Numbered from the stretch's first letter, positions 8,311-17,431 are shown. The stretch: DNA of 64,000 nucleotides from Phytomonospora sp040655735 (GCF_040655735.1 NZ_JBFAKK010000001.1:1-64000), one strand, 5' to 3'. The notes: generated by a model not told the origin, from the letters alone. A program made the numbers and translations.

Positions 8311-10677
8311 ATGGAGCGGGAGCGTGCTCACACTGCCGGAGCGCATGCGGGGACCCAGCCCGACCGTCGCCGCGCCCGCGTACCCGGCGACGTGCGCGCC
8401 GGACTCGGCCCGCACCGCACACCCCAGGGGATCCTGCGCCTCCAGTCATCGGCGGGAAACGCCGCCGTCAGCCGGCTGCTCTCGGTGCAGCGCCAGGACC
8501 CGGACGGGGCGGCGGCGTCCATGTCCTCTGCCGCGCCGGCGGCCACGGCCGAACCGCTGTCGTCTGAGGCGGCCGAGCCCACGCTCTCCTCGACCGACCG
8601 CGAGATCGACGGCCGCACCGTGGGCGAGGTCGGCGCCGACCTGCGCGGCCGCACCGGCCGCTACCTTCGGGTGCTCGACTCGTTCAAGCAGGGCGGCCTG
8701 GACACCAAGCAGCAGGAGCTCGACTGGTACGGCGAACTCGACCTCGTCGGCGAGTTCATCGACCTGTTCAACAGCGCTCCCCGCACCGACCCGGCCCGCT
8801 GGGACGCCGTCCCGGGCCAGTGGGACGAGGTCCGCACCCAGCTCGACGCCGCGCTCGCGGCGCCGATCACGGCCGAGGGGATCGGCGAGGCGGGACGTCG
8901 CAGCGAGGAGGCCTTCGCTCACTTCGACCAGGTCTTCCGGCTCGACCAGCAGCTGCGCGACGAGTTCTCGCACTACCTGCGCGGCTTCAGCCAGTCCGCC
9001 GAGGGCGTGCACACCACGGCGGTCATCGTGCGCGACGTCTCTTTCGCGGCGGCGGTGTCGATCGCGGTCGTCCTCGCCGCTCCGGCCGTCGCCGCCGGCG
9101 CCACGGTCGCCTCCGGTTACGTCGGCTTGACCGGGACCGCGGCGACCGTCGCCACGTACGGCGGCACCGCGCTGACGATGGGCGCCATGGGCGCGGGCAT
9201 CGAAGGTGCCGGGCAGGCCCTTCCGGTGGCGGTCATGGAAGGCGTCGGCCTGCTCAACGACCTGGTGGTCGAGGGGCGGACCTGGAACGACGCGGCCGCC
9301 CGCTTCGACTGGGGTGCGATCGGCGACAACGGCTGGGAGGGTATGAAACGCGGCTTCGTCGACGGCCTCCTCGCCTACGCCGGCCTCGGATTCGACCGGG
9401 TGCTGGCGCGCGGCACGTCGGTCATGCTGTCGCGGATCCTCGGCCAGGCGGGCGCCGGCACGCTCGCGCAGGTGCTGCGCATGGCCCTGACCAGGGCGAT
9501 CGGCGGCGGCGCGTCCGGTGCCGTCATCGGGGCGCTCGACGCCGGCATCAAGTCGGCGATCGAGGGCAAGAGCCTCGCCGAGGTCCAGGCGGCGATGGAG
9601 CAGGGCTTCATCATCGGCGGACTCGCCGGGGTCGTGCTCGGCGGCGCGGGCGGCGCCTTCGAGGGCCGCACCAAGGCGCGTCTGGCCGCCGAGATCTCCG
9701 AACTCCAGTCACTCCTGGTGTCGAATCCCGAGGAGTTCGCCCGGCGCTACCGTACCCTCGTCGAAGGTCTGACACCCGAACAGCGCCTGGCCTGGGACAC
9801 CGAGATGCAGGGACGGCGCTTCGTCGACCGCGAGCACTACGGCCCGGCCGCCGACGCCTTCGACTCCGGTGCCTCGACCGTGCCGCCCGCGCACCGCTAC
9901 GGCGAGCCGCACTTCCGCGACTGGCAGGAGGCCGCGGCGATGCTCGACGACCACGCCCGCACCGGCCGGCCGCTCACGCAGGCCGAGGTCGAGGCGGCAC
10001 ACGCCGCCGCCGCGCGCGACCTCACCAGCGAGGCCGGCAGCGTCCGCGGACCGGGCGTGGACGTGTTCGCCGGAGGCGGCCGGGGATTCCGGGGCGCGTT
10101 CAGCGCGCTGTCACCGGAGCAGATCGCCATCCTGGAGCGCAATCCGCACATCCAGCTCGCGCTGCGGGGCATGGACAACGCCTCTTTCACCGCCGAGGAG
10201 ATCGCCGCCCGCATGGAGTCGGCGATCATCGCCTACCCCGAGGGCGCGCTCGTACAGAGCAAGCTCGACGACTTCTTCCGCTGGTACACCGAGGCCTCGG
10301 CGACGATGGGCCCGACCGAGTTCGCCGCCGCCGCACAGCGCGAGCTCGTCTCGATCCACCCCTTCGTGGACGGCAACGGCCGCATCACCCGCCTGGTCAT
10401 GGACCACGCCCTGCAGACCCGGGGCCTGCCGCCGTCACTGCTCGACAACCCCAATCTCGACTACATGATCTCCGAGGCGGCCTGGACAGCCGAGGTCCGC
10501 CGGGGCGTCGTGGAGTCCTACCAGACCACCCTGCGCCACGTGGACCTGTTCAACGCGGCCATCCGCTCCGGCGAACTCGCCCGCGCGGGCGTCATGTGGG
10601 GCTCGATCCTCGGGCTGACCGGCCATCCCGCCGTGCTGACCCAGTGGCTGTACAACGACGATCCGGTCTGCCGCTAG
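8311..10677 (+). CDS. Fic-domain protein with eCIS-cargo-like N-terminus
   Basis: A 788-residue protein from ATG 8311. Residues 40-61 read GILRLQSSAGNAAVSRLLSVQR. This matches the Leu-Gln-...-GNAAV-...-Leu-Leu-...-Gln-Arg pattern found near the N-terminus of many cargo and DUF4157 proteins of actinobacterial extracellular contractile injection systems. The middle (about 230-460) is helical, with Gly/Ala-rich hydrophobic stretches typical of translocated toxins. The C-terminal domain carries a complete Fic motif, HPFVDGNGRITR, at 683-694, so AMPylation or a related nucleotidyl transfer to a target hydroxyl is expected. There is no Sec signal peptide. I do not see an adjacent antitoxin or a canonical inhibitory S/TxxxE(G/N) helix. 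No injection-system structural genes are in the window. Confidence 0.82.
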   Translation: MERERAHTAGAHAGTQPDRRRARVPGDVRAGLGPHRTPQGILRLQSSAGNAAVSRLLSVQRQDPDGAAASMSSAAPAATAEPLSSEAAEPTLSSTDREIDGRTVGEVGADLRGRTGRYLRVLDSFKQGGLDTKQQELDWYGELDLVGEFIDLFNSAPRTDPARWDAVPGQWDEVRTQLDAALAAPITAEGIGEAGRRSEEAFAHFDQVFRLDQQLRDEFSHYLRGFSQSAEGVHTTAVIVRDVSFAAAVSIAVVLAAPAVAAGATVASGYVGLTGTAATVATYGGTALTMGAMGAGIEGAGQALPVAVMEGVGLLNDLVVEGRTWNDAAARFDWGAIGDNGWEGMKRGFVDGLLAYAGLGFDRVLARGTSVMLSRILGQAGAGTLAQVLRMALTRAIGGGASGAVIGALDAGIKSAIEGKSLAEVQAAMEQGFIIGGLAGVVLGGAGGAFEGRTKARLAAEISELQSLLVSNPEEFARRYRTLVEGLTPEQRLAWDTEMQGRRFVDREHYGPAADAFDSGASTVPPAHRYGEPHFRDWQEAAAMLDDHARTGRPLTQAEVEAAHAAAARDLTSEAGSVRGPGVDVFAGGGRGFRGAFSALSPEQIAILERNPHIQLALRGMDNASFTAEEIAARMESAIIAYPEGALVQSKLDDFFRWYTEASATMGPTEFAAAAQRELVSIHPFVDGNGRITRLVMDHALQTRGLPPSLLDNPNLDYMISEAAWTAEVRRGVVESYQTTLRHVDLFNAAIRSGELARAGVMWGSILGLTGHPAVLTQWLYNDDPVCR

Positions 10678-10697
10678 CGACTCCACCCCACCCGATT

Positions 10698-10713
10698 CTT
10701 TAGTGCGCTAAAG
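10698..10713. promoter_or_regulatory. palindromic operator before psuK-psuG
   Basis: CTTTAG at 10698-10703 and CTAAAG at 10708-10713 form a 6-bp perfect dyad with a four-base spacer, 19 bp before the GTG start of psuK. The AT-rich dyad stands out in GC-rich surroundings. The fused HTH of the PsuK protein is the obvious candidate ligand, which would give autoregulation. Confidence 0.6.
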
Positions 10714-10731
10714 CTCCTTTATGATCATCGC

Positions 10732-11826
10732 GTGTCCCTCACCGAACGCGAACGCGAGATCGTGGCCCTGCTGCACCGCGATCCGATGATCGGCTCGGCG
10801 GCCATCGCCGAGGCGCTCGGCACGACCAGGGCGGCGGTCAACGTCCACCTGTCCAACCTCGGCAGGAAGGGCGTCATCCTCGGGCGCGGATACGTTCTGG
10901 CGAACCGTCCCGCCGTCGTGGTGGTCGGCGGCGCGAACATGGACGTCAAGGCCCGCAGCCAACTCCGGGCCGTACCCGCGTCCAGCAACCCCGGCACGGC
11001 GAGCATCACCCCCGGGGGCGTCGGCCGCAACGTCGCCGAGAACCTCGCCCGCCTGGGCACCCGCACACACCTCGTCTCCGTCGTCGGCTCGGACAGCCTC
11101 GGTGACCAGGTCCTCGCGGCGACCTCGGCGGCCGGCGTGCACGTCGAGCACGTCCGCCGCAGCACGCGGCCCACCGGCACCTACACCGCCGTCCTCGACA
11201 CCGACGGCGAACTGGTCGTCGCCGTCTCCGACATGAGCGCCACCGAGGACATCGGCATCGCCCAGGTCGCCGCCGTCCGCGACCTGATCGCCAACGCCGA
11301 ACTGCTGGTCCTCGACGGCAACCTCCCCGAGGCGACACTGTCCTACGCGCTGGAACTCGCCGTCGCCGCCGACGTGCGCGCGATCCTGGAACCCGTGAGC
11401 GTCCCGAAAGCGGCCGCGCGCGCCCACCTCGTCTCGGCCGAGCGGCCGCTGTTCGCGATCACCCCGAACCGCGACGAACTGGCCGTGCTCGCCGGCCGGC
11501 CCACCGGCACCGAACGCGAAGTGCTCGACGCCACGGCGGTACTGCACGAACAAGGCGTGCGGTACGTGTGGACCCATCTCGGCGACAAGGGCTCGCTGCT
11601 CAGCGGCCCCGACGGCGCCGTCCCGATCGACGCGGTGCCCACCGAGGTCGTCGACGTCACCGGAGCCGGCGACGCGGCGCTGGCGGCCTTCGTCCACGCA
11701 CTGCTCGCCGGAGAGGAAGTCGCGGCCGCGGCCGCCTACGGCCATGCCGCCGCCGCGCTGACCATCGCCGGCCCGAACACCGTTCGACCCGACCTGACCG
11801 ACTGGCTCGTGAGGAGCACCCTGTGA
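10732..11826 (+). CDS. psuK: pseudouridine kinase-like PfkB protein with N-terminal HTH
   Basis: A 364-residue protein from GTG 10732. Residues 1-57 form a winged helix-turn-helix (LTEREREIVALLHRDPMI...AAVNVHLSNLGRKG). The remainder is a PfkB/ribokinase fold beginning VVVVGGANMDVKA, with GGVGRNVAENLARLG in the substrate region and the signature DVTGAGDAALAAF holding the anion hole and catalytic Asp. Pseudouridine kinase phosphorylates pseudouridine to its 5'-phosphate. Assignment rests on the four-base overlap with psuG and on the HTH-PfkB fusion, which is common in such pairs. Regulation through the dyad at 10698 is inferred. Confidence 0.85.
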   Translation: MSLTEREREIVALLHRDPMIGSAAIAEALGTTRAAVNVHLSNLGRKGVILGRGYVLANRPAVVVVGGANMDVKARSQLRAVPASSNPGTASITPGGVGRNVAENLARLGTRTHLVSVVGSDSLGDQVLAATSAAGVHVEHVRRSTRPTGTYTAVLDTDGELVVAVSDMSATEDIGIAQVAAVRDLIANAELLVLDGNLPEATLSYALELAVAADVRAILEPVSVPKAAARAHLVSAERPLFAITPNRDELAVLAGRPTGTEREVLDATAVLHEQGVRYVWTHLGDKGSLLSGPDGAVPIDAVPTEVVDVTGAGDAALAAFVHALLAGEEVAAAAAYGHAAAALTIAGPNTVRPDLTDWLVRSTL

Positions 11827-12746
11827 CCACGCCCCACCCGATGCTGCGCCTGACTGACGAGGTCTCCCAGGCCCTGCGCGACCGGACCCCGGTCGTGGCG
11901 CTGGAGAGCACGATCATCAGCCACGGCATGCCCTACCCGCAGAACGTCGCCATGGCCGTGGAGGTCGAGGGGATCATCCGCGAGCACGGCGCGGTGCCGG
12001 CCACGATCGCGGTGCTCGGCGGCATCCCCCGCATCGGCCTCGACCGCGACGACCTGGAGCTGCTGGCGAGCCACGGCGACGTCGCCAAGGTGAGCCTGCG
12101 GGACCTGCCCTTCGTCATGGCCCGCGGCGCACACGGCGCCACCACGGTCGCCGCGACGATGCGCCTGGCGGCCCTCGCCGGAATCCGCGTCTTCGTGACC
12201 GGCGGCCTCGGCGGCGTCCACCGGGGCGCCGAGCACACCTTCGACGTGAGCGCCGACCTGACCGAGCTGGCCGCCACGGACGTGACCGTGGTCAGCGCGG
12301 GCGTCAAGAGCATCCTCGACATCGGACTGACGCTGGAGAAGCTGGAGACCCTCGGCGTGCCGGTGCTGGTGCACGGCAGCGACGAGTTCCCGTCCTTCTA
12401 CTCGCGCGACAGCGGGCACCGGGCGCCCATGCGGGTGGACTCGCCCGCCGAGGTCGCCGCCGTGATGACCGCCAAATGGGGAATCGGCCTGGCCGGCGGA
12501 CTCGTGGTGGCCAACCCGATTCCGGTCGCCGACGAGATCCCCGCCGACCGGATCGGCGCCATCATCTCCCGGGCGCTGGCCGACTCGGAGGCGCTGAACG
12601 TGCGGGGCAAGGACATCACGCCGTACCTGCTCGGCCGGATCGTCGAACTCACCGACGGCGCCAGCCTCACCGCCAACATCGCCCTCGTCCGGTCCAACGC
12701 GCGCCTCGGCGCGGCGATCGCCGGGGAGTACGCAGCCCGGGCCTGA
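11823..12746 (+). CDS. psuG: pseudouridine-5'-phosphate glycosidase
   Basis: A 307-residue cytosolic enzyme that cleaves pseudouridine 5'-phosphate to uracil and ribose 5-phosphate. Family motifs are clear: VVALESTIISHGMPYPQN near the N-terminus, GGIPRIGL, ARGAHGATTVAATM, FVTGGLGGVHRGAE, VSAGVKSILDIGLTLEKLET, and a C-terminal GKDITPYLLGRI...S...NIALV. The GTG start at 11823 overlaps the psuK stop (GTGA), indicating translational coupling; ATG 11841 is an alternative start. Together psuK and psuG let the cell salvage pseudouridine from RNA turnover. Confidence 0.94.
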   Translation: MTTPHPMLRLTDEVSQALRDRTPVVALESTIISHGMPYPQNVAMAVEVEGIIREHGAVPATIAVLGGIPRIGLDRDDLELLASHGDVAKVSLRDLPFVMARGAHGATTVAATMRLAALAGIRVFVTGGLGGVHRGAEHTFDVSADLTELAATDVTVVSAGVKSILDIGLTLEKLETLGVPVLVHGSDEFPSFYSRDSGHRAPMRVDSPAEVAAVMTAKWGIGLAGGLVVANPIPVADEIPADRIGAIISRALADSEALNVRGKDITPYLLGRIVELTDGASLTANIALVRSNARLGAAIAGEYAARA

Positions 12747-12854
12747 CGACGCCGAAGCGGGCCCGCCGGCGAGAGCGACTCATGCCCGAGCAGGATCCCG
12801 GCTCATTCCCCGCTACGATGCCGCCACCGGCCCGGCCTCACTAGCGTTTGGGGC

Positions 12855-13508
12855 ATGGTGAACCTCCTGGAAGAAGTGGCGCTGCTCGCCTACCGCGACG
12901 ACAAGGGACGCAACGCCGTCCCGTACCTGCAGTGGAGTCTGGCCGGTGCGGCCCTGCTGGAACTCGCGCTGGGCGGGCACATCGTCGTCGACGACACCGG
13001 AAGGGTCGCCGTCCGCGAACCGGGCCCGGTGGCCCGGCCCGGCGTCGACGAAGCGCTCAAGCGGCTGTCGGAGTCCAGGACACGGCACATCCCCAGCTCC
13101 TGGGTGCAGATCCTGGCCGGCGTCGACCTGCGGCTGCCGGTCCTCGAAGGCCTGGTGGAGCAGCGAATCCTGACCCACGACCGGGAGAAGGTCCTGGGGC
13201 TCATCCCGGTCAACAGGTACCGCCCCGTCGAGACCGGCGTCGAGGAAGAGGTCCGGGCGCGCCTTGAGCGGGCCTTCGACCACGCCGCCGGCGCCGACGT
13301 CCGCACCGCCGCACTCGCCGGGATCATCAGCGCCACCTTCATGGAGGGCGCGGCCCTGCCACAGCACGAGTACGGCGCGGTGAACAAGACCTTCAGGGAA
13401 CTCGCCGCGGGCTTCGTGGAGATCGAGAAGTTCGTCGAAGGCGTCCAGCTCGCCGTCACCCTGTTCCGCTCCACCCCCGGATCGGCAACGGCGGTGGCCA
13501 CCTCCTGA
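12855..13508 (+). CDS. GPP34 (GOLPH3/Vps74-like) family protein
   Basis: A 217-residue helical protein. It starts LLEEVALLAYRDDKG..., followed by LAGAALLELALGGHIVVDDTGRV and a conserved basic stretch RYRPVETGVEEEVRARLERA, then a long helical half with TAALAGIISATF. These are hallmarks of GPP34, the fold of the eukaryotic PI4P-binding Golgi protein GOLPH3. Actinobacteria carry many paralogues of unknown function. No signal peptide or membrane helix is present. The gene stands alone, convergent with the carboxypeptidase gene. Confidence 0.85.
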   Translation: MVNLLEEVALLAYRDDKGRNAVPYLQWSLAGAALLELALGGHIVVDDTGRVAVREPGPVARPGVDEALKRLSESRTRHIPSSWVQILAGVDLRLPVLEGLVEQRILTHDREKVLGLIPVNRYRPVETGVEEEVRARLERAFDHAAGADVRTAALAGIISATFMEGAALPQHEYGAVNKTFRELAAGFVEIEKFVEGVQLAVTLFRSTPGSATAVATS

Positions 13509-13525
13509 CGGCGGCGGCGGCCGGT

Positions 13526-13556
13526 GCGGCGAGACGGGTGGATCCCGCCTCGCCGC
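13526..13556. terminator. bidirectional hairpin between GPP34 and carboxypeptidase genes
   Basis: GCGGCGAGACGGG at 13526-13538 pairs with CCCGCCTCGCCGC at 13544-13556, with one mismatch and a five-base loop. GTCTTC follows. It lies between two convergent stop codons and could end both transcripts. Confidence 0.65.
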
Positions 13557-13570
13557 GTCTTCGACCGCCG

Positions 13571-15490
13571 CTACGGCGTGTCGAAACCGAGCGCGTAGCC
13601 TCCGCTGCCGGAGTAGGCGTGGACGCGGTACCGGTAGCGGCCCGCCGTGCCGTTGTACGTCAGCGTCTCATCGGGTCGCGCCGACGTGCCCTGCGCGACG
13701 TTCGTCCAGGTGGTGCCGTTCCACTTCTGCAGGTAGATGTCGAAGTCGGTCCCGTTCGGTCCGTCCAGGCAGGCCTGGTGCGTCCCGGAGACCGTCGTCT
13801 CGAAGTAGGACCCGTCCGGCTGGTACACGCTGCCGCCCGAGGTCAGCGAGCCGGTGCGGTTCGTCTCGTAACCCGGGCACGTGCCCGGCGATCCGTTGAC
13901 GATCAACTGGAACGTCGTCGTGCGGGTCACCGTCCCGGCACCCCGGATCGTCACCGGGTACGTTCCCGGCGGCGTGCTCGCCGAGGTCTGGATCGTCATC
14001 GTCGAGGACGTGCCCGTGGTGGGCTGCGCCGGTGAGAACGCGGCCGTCGCACCGGCCGGAAGACCGGTCGCCGAGAGCGTCACCGGTTGCGGCTGCCCGG
14101 CCGTCGTCTGCGTCGAGACCGTCGCCGACACCGCCGCGCCCGGATTGACCGCGGCGGACGCGGGAGCCACCGAGACCGAGAAGTCGCGGGCCGCCTGGCA
14201 GTACTCGGCCTCCTTGCCGATCGCCCGGTAGGGGCAGTCGGCGTACTCGGCCAGCGTCAGGATCGACTCCTTGTTGCGCGCGGTCTGCGCCGGGATGACC
14301 TCGTCGGGAGGGTAGAAGCCGGGGCTCGGCGAGGCCGGGTACATCTCGTAGGTGAAGGACCAGATCCGCTGGTCGCCCCACATCCAGTCGGTGGAGTCGC
14401 CGTCGGTGATGTAGAGCTCGCTGGACTGCTCCGGCGTGTACCCGTTCGTCTCGGCCATCTCGAAGCCGATCGTCTCGAACGTGTCGTACTGGTCTTGCGT
14501 CATGCCTTCCGCGGTCTCGGAGTACGTGTACCCGTAGGGCCACAGGATCAGCTCGGAGTACGAGTGGATGTCGATGTGCGCTTTGATCTGCTGCACACCG
14601 CCGACCCGGCGCGACAGCACGAAGTCGCGGAACACCTGGATCTCCGGTGACGAGAACGCCGAGGGCCCGCGGTAGGTCTCGCTGCTCGGGCTCCCGCTCG
14701 ACCCGCCGCAGCAGCCCCACTTGTAGCCGAAGTTGCGGTTGAGGTCGGTGCCGACGGCCGAGGAGCCGGAGTTCGGCTGCCGGTTCTTGCGCCACGACCG
14801 GTACGAGCCGGTGGCCACGTCGTACATGCTGCCGTCGGGGTTGAGCATCGGGATGATCCAGATCTCCCGCCCGTTGACGACGTCGGTCACCCGGTTGTCG
14901 GAGCCGTAGGAGGCGGTGAACAGGTTCGCCAGGTACAGCGCCTGCTCGGTGGTGAGGTGCTCGCGGGCGTGGATGTTGGCGTTGAACAGGACCTCGGGCT
15001 CGTCCTCGTCGCTGCCGACGTTGTCGGAGATCTTCAGCGCGACGATGTCGCGGCCTTCGTAGGAGCGGCCGATGACGCGGCTGCTCGCCAGTGCCGGGTA
15101 GGCCGCGGTGATCCTGTTGATCTCGGCGAGGGTCTCGGGGTAGTCGTGGTAACCGGAGTCGGCGGGCGGGAAGCCGGAGAGGTGCGGGTCGTCCGGCGAA
15201 CCGGGTGACGGCGCGGGCAGCGCCTCGACGTCGAAGCCGAGCCGCTTGATCGCGGCCGCCTCGGTGCCGGTGGCGGTGATGAAGACGGTCCCGTGCTCGA
15301 TGAAGTCGATGGCCGCGCCGGTGCCGGCGATCGCGCTGGCGTCGGCCCGGGTCTCGGGTCCGACGACGCGGTACTGGGCGCTCGTCTCGGTGGCGGCGGG
15401 CTCCGCGGCCGCCGGTTCGGGCGGCATGGACATCGAGCTGGCCACGACGGCGGCCAGCGTCAGAACCGATAAGGCGAGTCGTGCTCGCAT
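13571..15490 (-). CDS. secreted M14 zinc carboxypeptidase with PPC domain
   Basis: A 639-residue protein from ATG 15490, preceded by GAGGAGATCACC. A Sec signal peptide (MRARLALSVLTLAAVVASSMS) leads into a propeptide (about 30-100) and an M14 carboxypeptidase domain (about 115-430). Zinc ligands His174, Glu177 (NIHAREH) and His309 (HIDIHSYSE) are present, as is catalytic Glu382 (SFTYEMYP). A beta-sandwich (about 435-520) and a C-terminal pre-peptidase-like domain (about 530-639, GTDFDIYLQKWNGTTW...) follow. It probably trims C-terminal residues from peptides outside the cell. Convergent with GPP34 and divergent from the kinase-like gene. Confidence 0.93.
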   Translation of the reverse strand: MRARLALSVLTLAAVVASSMSMPPEPAAAEPAATETSAQYRVVGPETRADASAIAGTGAAIDFIEHGTVFITATGTEAAAIKRLGFDVEALPAPSPGSPDDPHLSGFPPADSGYHDYPETLAEINRITAAYPALASSRVIGRSYEGRDIVALKISDNVGSDEDEPEVLFNANIHAREHLTTEQALYLANLFTASYGSDNRVTDVVNGREIWIIPMLNPDGSMYDVATGSYRSWRKNRQPNSGSSAVGTDLNRNFGYKWGCCGGSSGSPSSETYRGPSAFSSPEIQVFRDFVLSRRVGGVQQIKAHIDIHSYSELILWPYGYTYSETAEGMTQDQYDTFETIGFEMAETNGYTPEQSSELYITDGDSTDWMWGDQRIWSFTYEMYPASPSPGFYPPDEVIPAQTARNKESILTLAEYADCPYRAIGKEAEYCQAARDFSVSVAPASAAVNPGAAVSATVSTQTTAGQPQPVTLSATGLPAGATAAFSPAQPTTGTSSTMTIQTSASTPPGTYPVTIRGAGTVTRTTTFQLIVNGSPGTCPGYETNRTGSLTSGGSVYQPDGSYFETTVSGTHQACLDGPNGTDFDIYLQKWNGTTWTNVAQGTSARPDETLTYNGTAGRYRYRVHAYSGSGGYALGFDTP

Positions 15491-15792
15491 GGTGATCTCC
15501 TCGTGACGTGTGCCGGAGGGACGCGGGCCGGTTCGAGGGGTCGCGGCCGGCCCGTGCATCCGACTCCCGGGCCGTGGCCCGGGAGAGCGGTGACCCGGTG
15601 CGGTCACCGGACCCAGCTTAGGGCCGCCGAAGGCACCGGTGACATACCGAAGATCCGCTTCGATTCAGCGTCTTCCCCATCCGTGCGAGGGGGGAGGGGC
15701 CGGGCTTTCCGGAGGGCCGGTCGCCGGTCGGCCACCGGACCGGTTCTCGCTACCATTCCTGAGATTCCTTCACAGTCGACCGAGGGGCCACC
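15491..15792. other. divergent promoter region of carboxypeptidase and PASTA kinase-like genes
   Basis: About 300 bp between divergent starts. I find a plausible ribosome binding site on each side (GAGGAGATC for the carboxypeptidase, GAGGGGCC for the kinase-like gene) but no repeat or RNA gene. Confidence 0.4.
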
Positions 15793-17298
15793 ATGCACGA
15801 GGACGAACTCGTAGGCGCCCGATACCGACTCGATGCCCGCATCGCCACCGGCGGTACGGGCGAGGTCTGGCGCGCCCTCGACACCCGGCTCGACCGCATC
15901 GTCGCCGTCAAGCTGCTCCACCCCGAGATGTCGGCGAGCGAGGAGTTCCGCGCGCGCTTCGAGTCCGAGGCCCGAACGCTCGCCGGTCTCGACGCCCCGT
16001 CCGTGGCCTCCGTGAGCGACCACGGCGTCGACGAGAGCGCCCACGGCGTGCGGTGCTACCTGGTGATGGAGCTGGTGGACGGCCGCTCGCTGGCCGCCGC
16101 GCTGGGGGAGGACGGCACCCTGCCCCCTGGTGAGACCGCGCGGATCGTCGCCGACGCCGCTGAGGGCCTCCAGATCGCCCACGACGCGGGAATCGTGCAC
16201 GGGGGCGTCAAACCCGCCGACGTGCTGATCACCTCCGACGGCGAGGTGAAGCTCATCGACTTCGGCGCCGCGCGCGCCGTGGAGCCGGCTCGCCCGGCGG
16301 ACCCGGCCGCGGTCGCCTACACCGCGCCCGAGCGCTTCAGCGACACCGATCCGACACCGGCGGCCGACATCTACGCCCTCGGCGCCGTCGCCTTCGAGTG
16401 CCTGACCGGCGCGCCGCCCTTCGCCTCCACCGACCCCCAAGCCGTCATCGCCGGCCATCTCAACCAGCCGCCGCCCGCTCTGCCCGAGGACGTTCCCGGC
16501 GTCCTCGCCGAAGCCGTCTACAAGGCGCTGCGCAAGGAAACGGCCGACCGCTGGCTGACCGCCCACTCCTTCGGCGCGGCCTGCCGCACGGGCGCCACCG
16601 AGCGCCCGAGCCCCGCCGCGACCGTGCTCATGCCCGCCGCCGAGGCATCGTCACCTGAGACCACGGTGGAGGCCGAGGCCACGACGGCCCTGGAGACGCC
16701 GCGGACGCTCGACCCCGTTGCCCGCGACGAGGGGACGAAGGTCGAGGCCGCACCCGGGTCACCGGCCGATGAGGCCGCCTCACCCCGGCGGCGGCGCCGC
16801 GTCCTCATCGCCGTCCTCGCCGTCGCGGCGGTGCTGATCGCGCTCGCCGCGGCCTTCGCGCTGCCGGCGCTCACGGGCGGCGAGTCCGAGACCGCCGGCC
16901 CGGAGCAGTCCGCCGGCGCGGCGAGCGGACCGGCCTCCTCGCCCGAAACCGCACCGTCCGAAGAGGACGACGCCCCCGGCGACGCGCCCGGTTCGGCCGA
17001 CGACCGGCCGGGCGCTCCGGACACGACCGGTCCGGACCAAGTGCCGGAGTCGAGCGGGCAGGCCCCGCTGGTCGCGGTTCCCGACCTGGTGGGCCTGCCG
17101 ATGTCGCAGGCTCCGGAACTGCTCGCCGCAGAGGGCTTCGAGAACCATCAGCCCGAGGCCGCGCGGCCCGACGGTCTGGCGGCCGTCTGCGAGATCTGGG
17201 AGCAGACTCCGGCGGCCGGGACCCGCGTGGCCGCCGGCACCACGATCGTCTACCGCTACATGCCCGCTCTGCTCGGCGACTGCGCGACGCGGGGGTAG
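15793..17298 (+). CDS. PASTA-type Ser/Thr kinase homologue, probable pseudokinase
   Basis: A 501-residue protein. The kinase-like domain (about 8-275) has a Gly-rich loop (IATGGTGEVW), the VAVK Lys40 and DFG (Asp156). The catalytic loop, however, reads HGGVKPADVL at 136-145: the HRD Arg and Asp are both Gly, and the metal-binding Asn is Asp143. Codons at 16196-16222 confirm this. A Pro/Glu/Thr-rich linker leads to one membrane helix (about 335-355) and a C-terminal extracellular PASTA domain (VAVPDLVGLPMSQAPELLAAEGF...). PASTA domains bind muropeptides or lipid II. The protein is therefore more likely a cell-wall sensor or scaffold than an active kinase. Confidence 0.85.
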   Translation: MHEDELVGARYRLDARIATGGTGEVWRALDTRLDRIVAVKLLHPEMSASEEFRARFESEARTLAGLDAPSVASVSDHGVDESAHGVRCYLVMELVDGRSLAAALGEDGTLPPGETARIVADAAEGLQIAHDAGIVHGGVKPADVLITSDGEVKLIDFGAARAVEPARPADPAAVAYTAPERFSDTDPTPAADIYALGAVAFECLTGAPPFASTDPQAVIAGHLNQPPPALPEDVPGVLAEAVYKALRKETADRWLTAHSFGAACRTGATERPSPAATVLMPAAEASSPETTVEAEATTALETPRTLDPVARDEGTKVEAAPGSPADEAASPRRRRRVLIAVLAVAAVLIALAAAFALPALTGGESETAGPEQSAGAASGPASSPETAPSEEDDAPGDAPGSADDRPGAPDTTGPDQVPESSGQAPLVAVPDLVGLPMSQAPELLAAEGFENHQPEAARPDGLAAVCEIWEQTPAAGTRVAAGTTIVYRYMPALLGDCATRG

Positions 17299-17302
17299 CG
17301 CG

Positions 17303-17431
17303 TCACGGCTGGTCGAAGGTCCGGCGATAGGCGCTCGGCGTCGTGCCCGCCGGGCCGCGGAAACGGCGGCGCAGGTTGACCGCCGAGCCGAGACCGACGC
17401 GGACCGCGATCGCCTCGACGGTCGGATCGCC
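17303..17431 (-). pseudogene. AraC-family regulator, C-terminal remnant
   Basis: The minus strand encodes VEAIAVRVGLGSAVNLRRRF followed by RGPAGTTPSAYRRTF, the second helix-turn-helix of an AraC/GlxA-type regulator, ending at a normal stop. Upstream reading frames do not continue the family, so the N-terminal three quarters are lost. The remnant is divergent from the cupin gene, which it may once have regulated. Confidence 0.7.
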
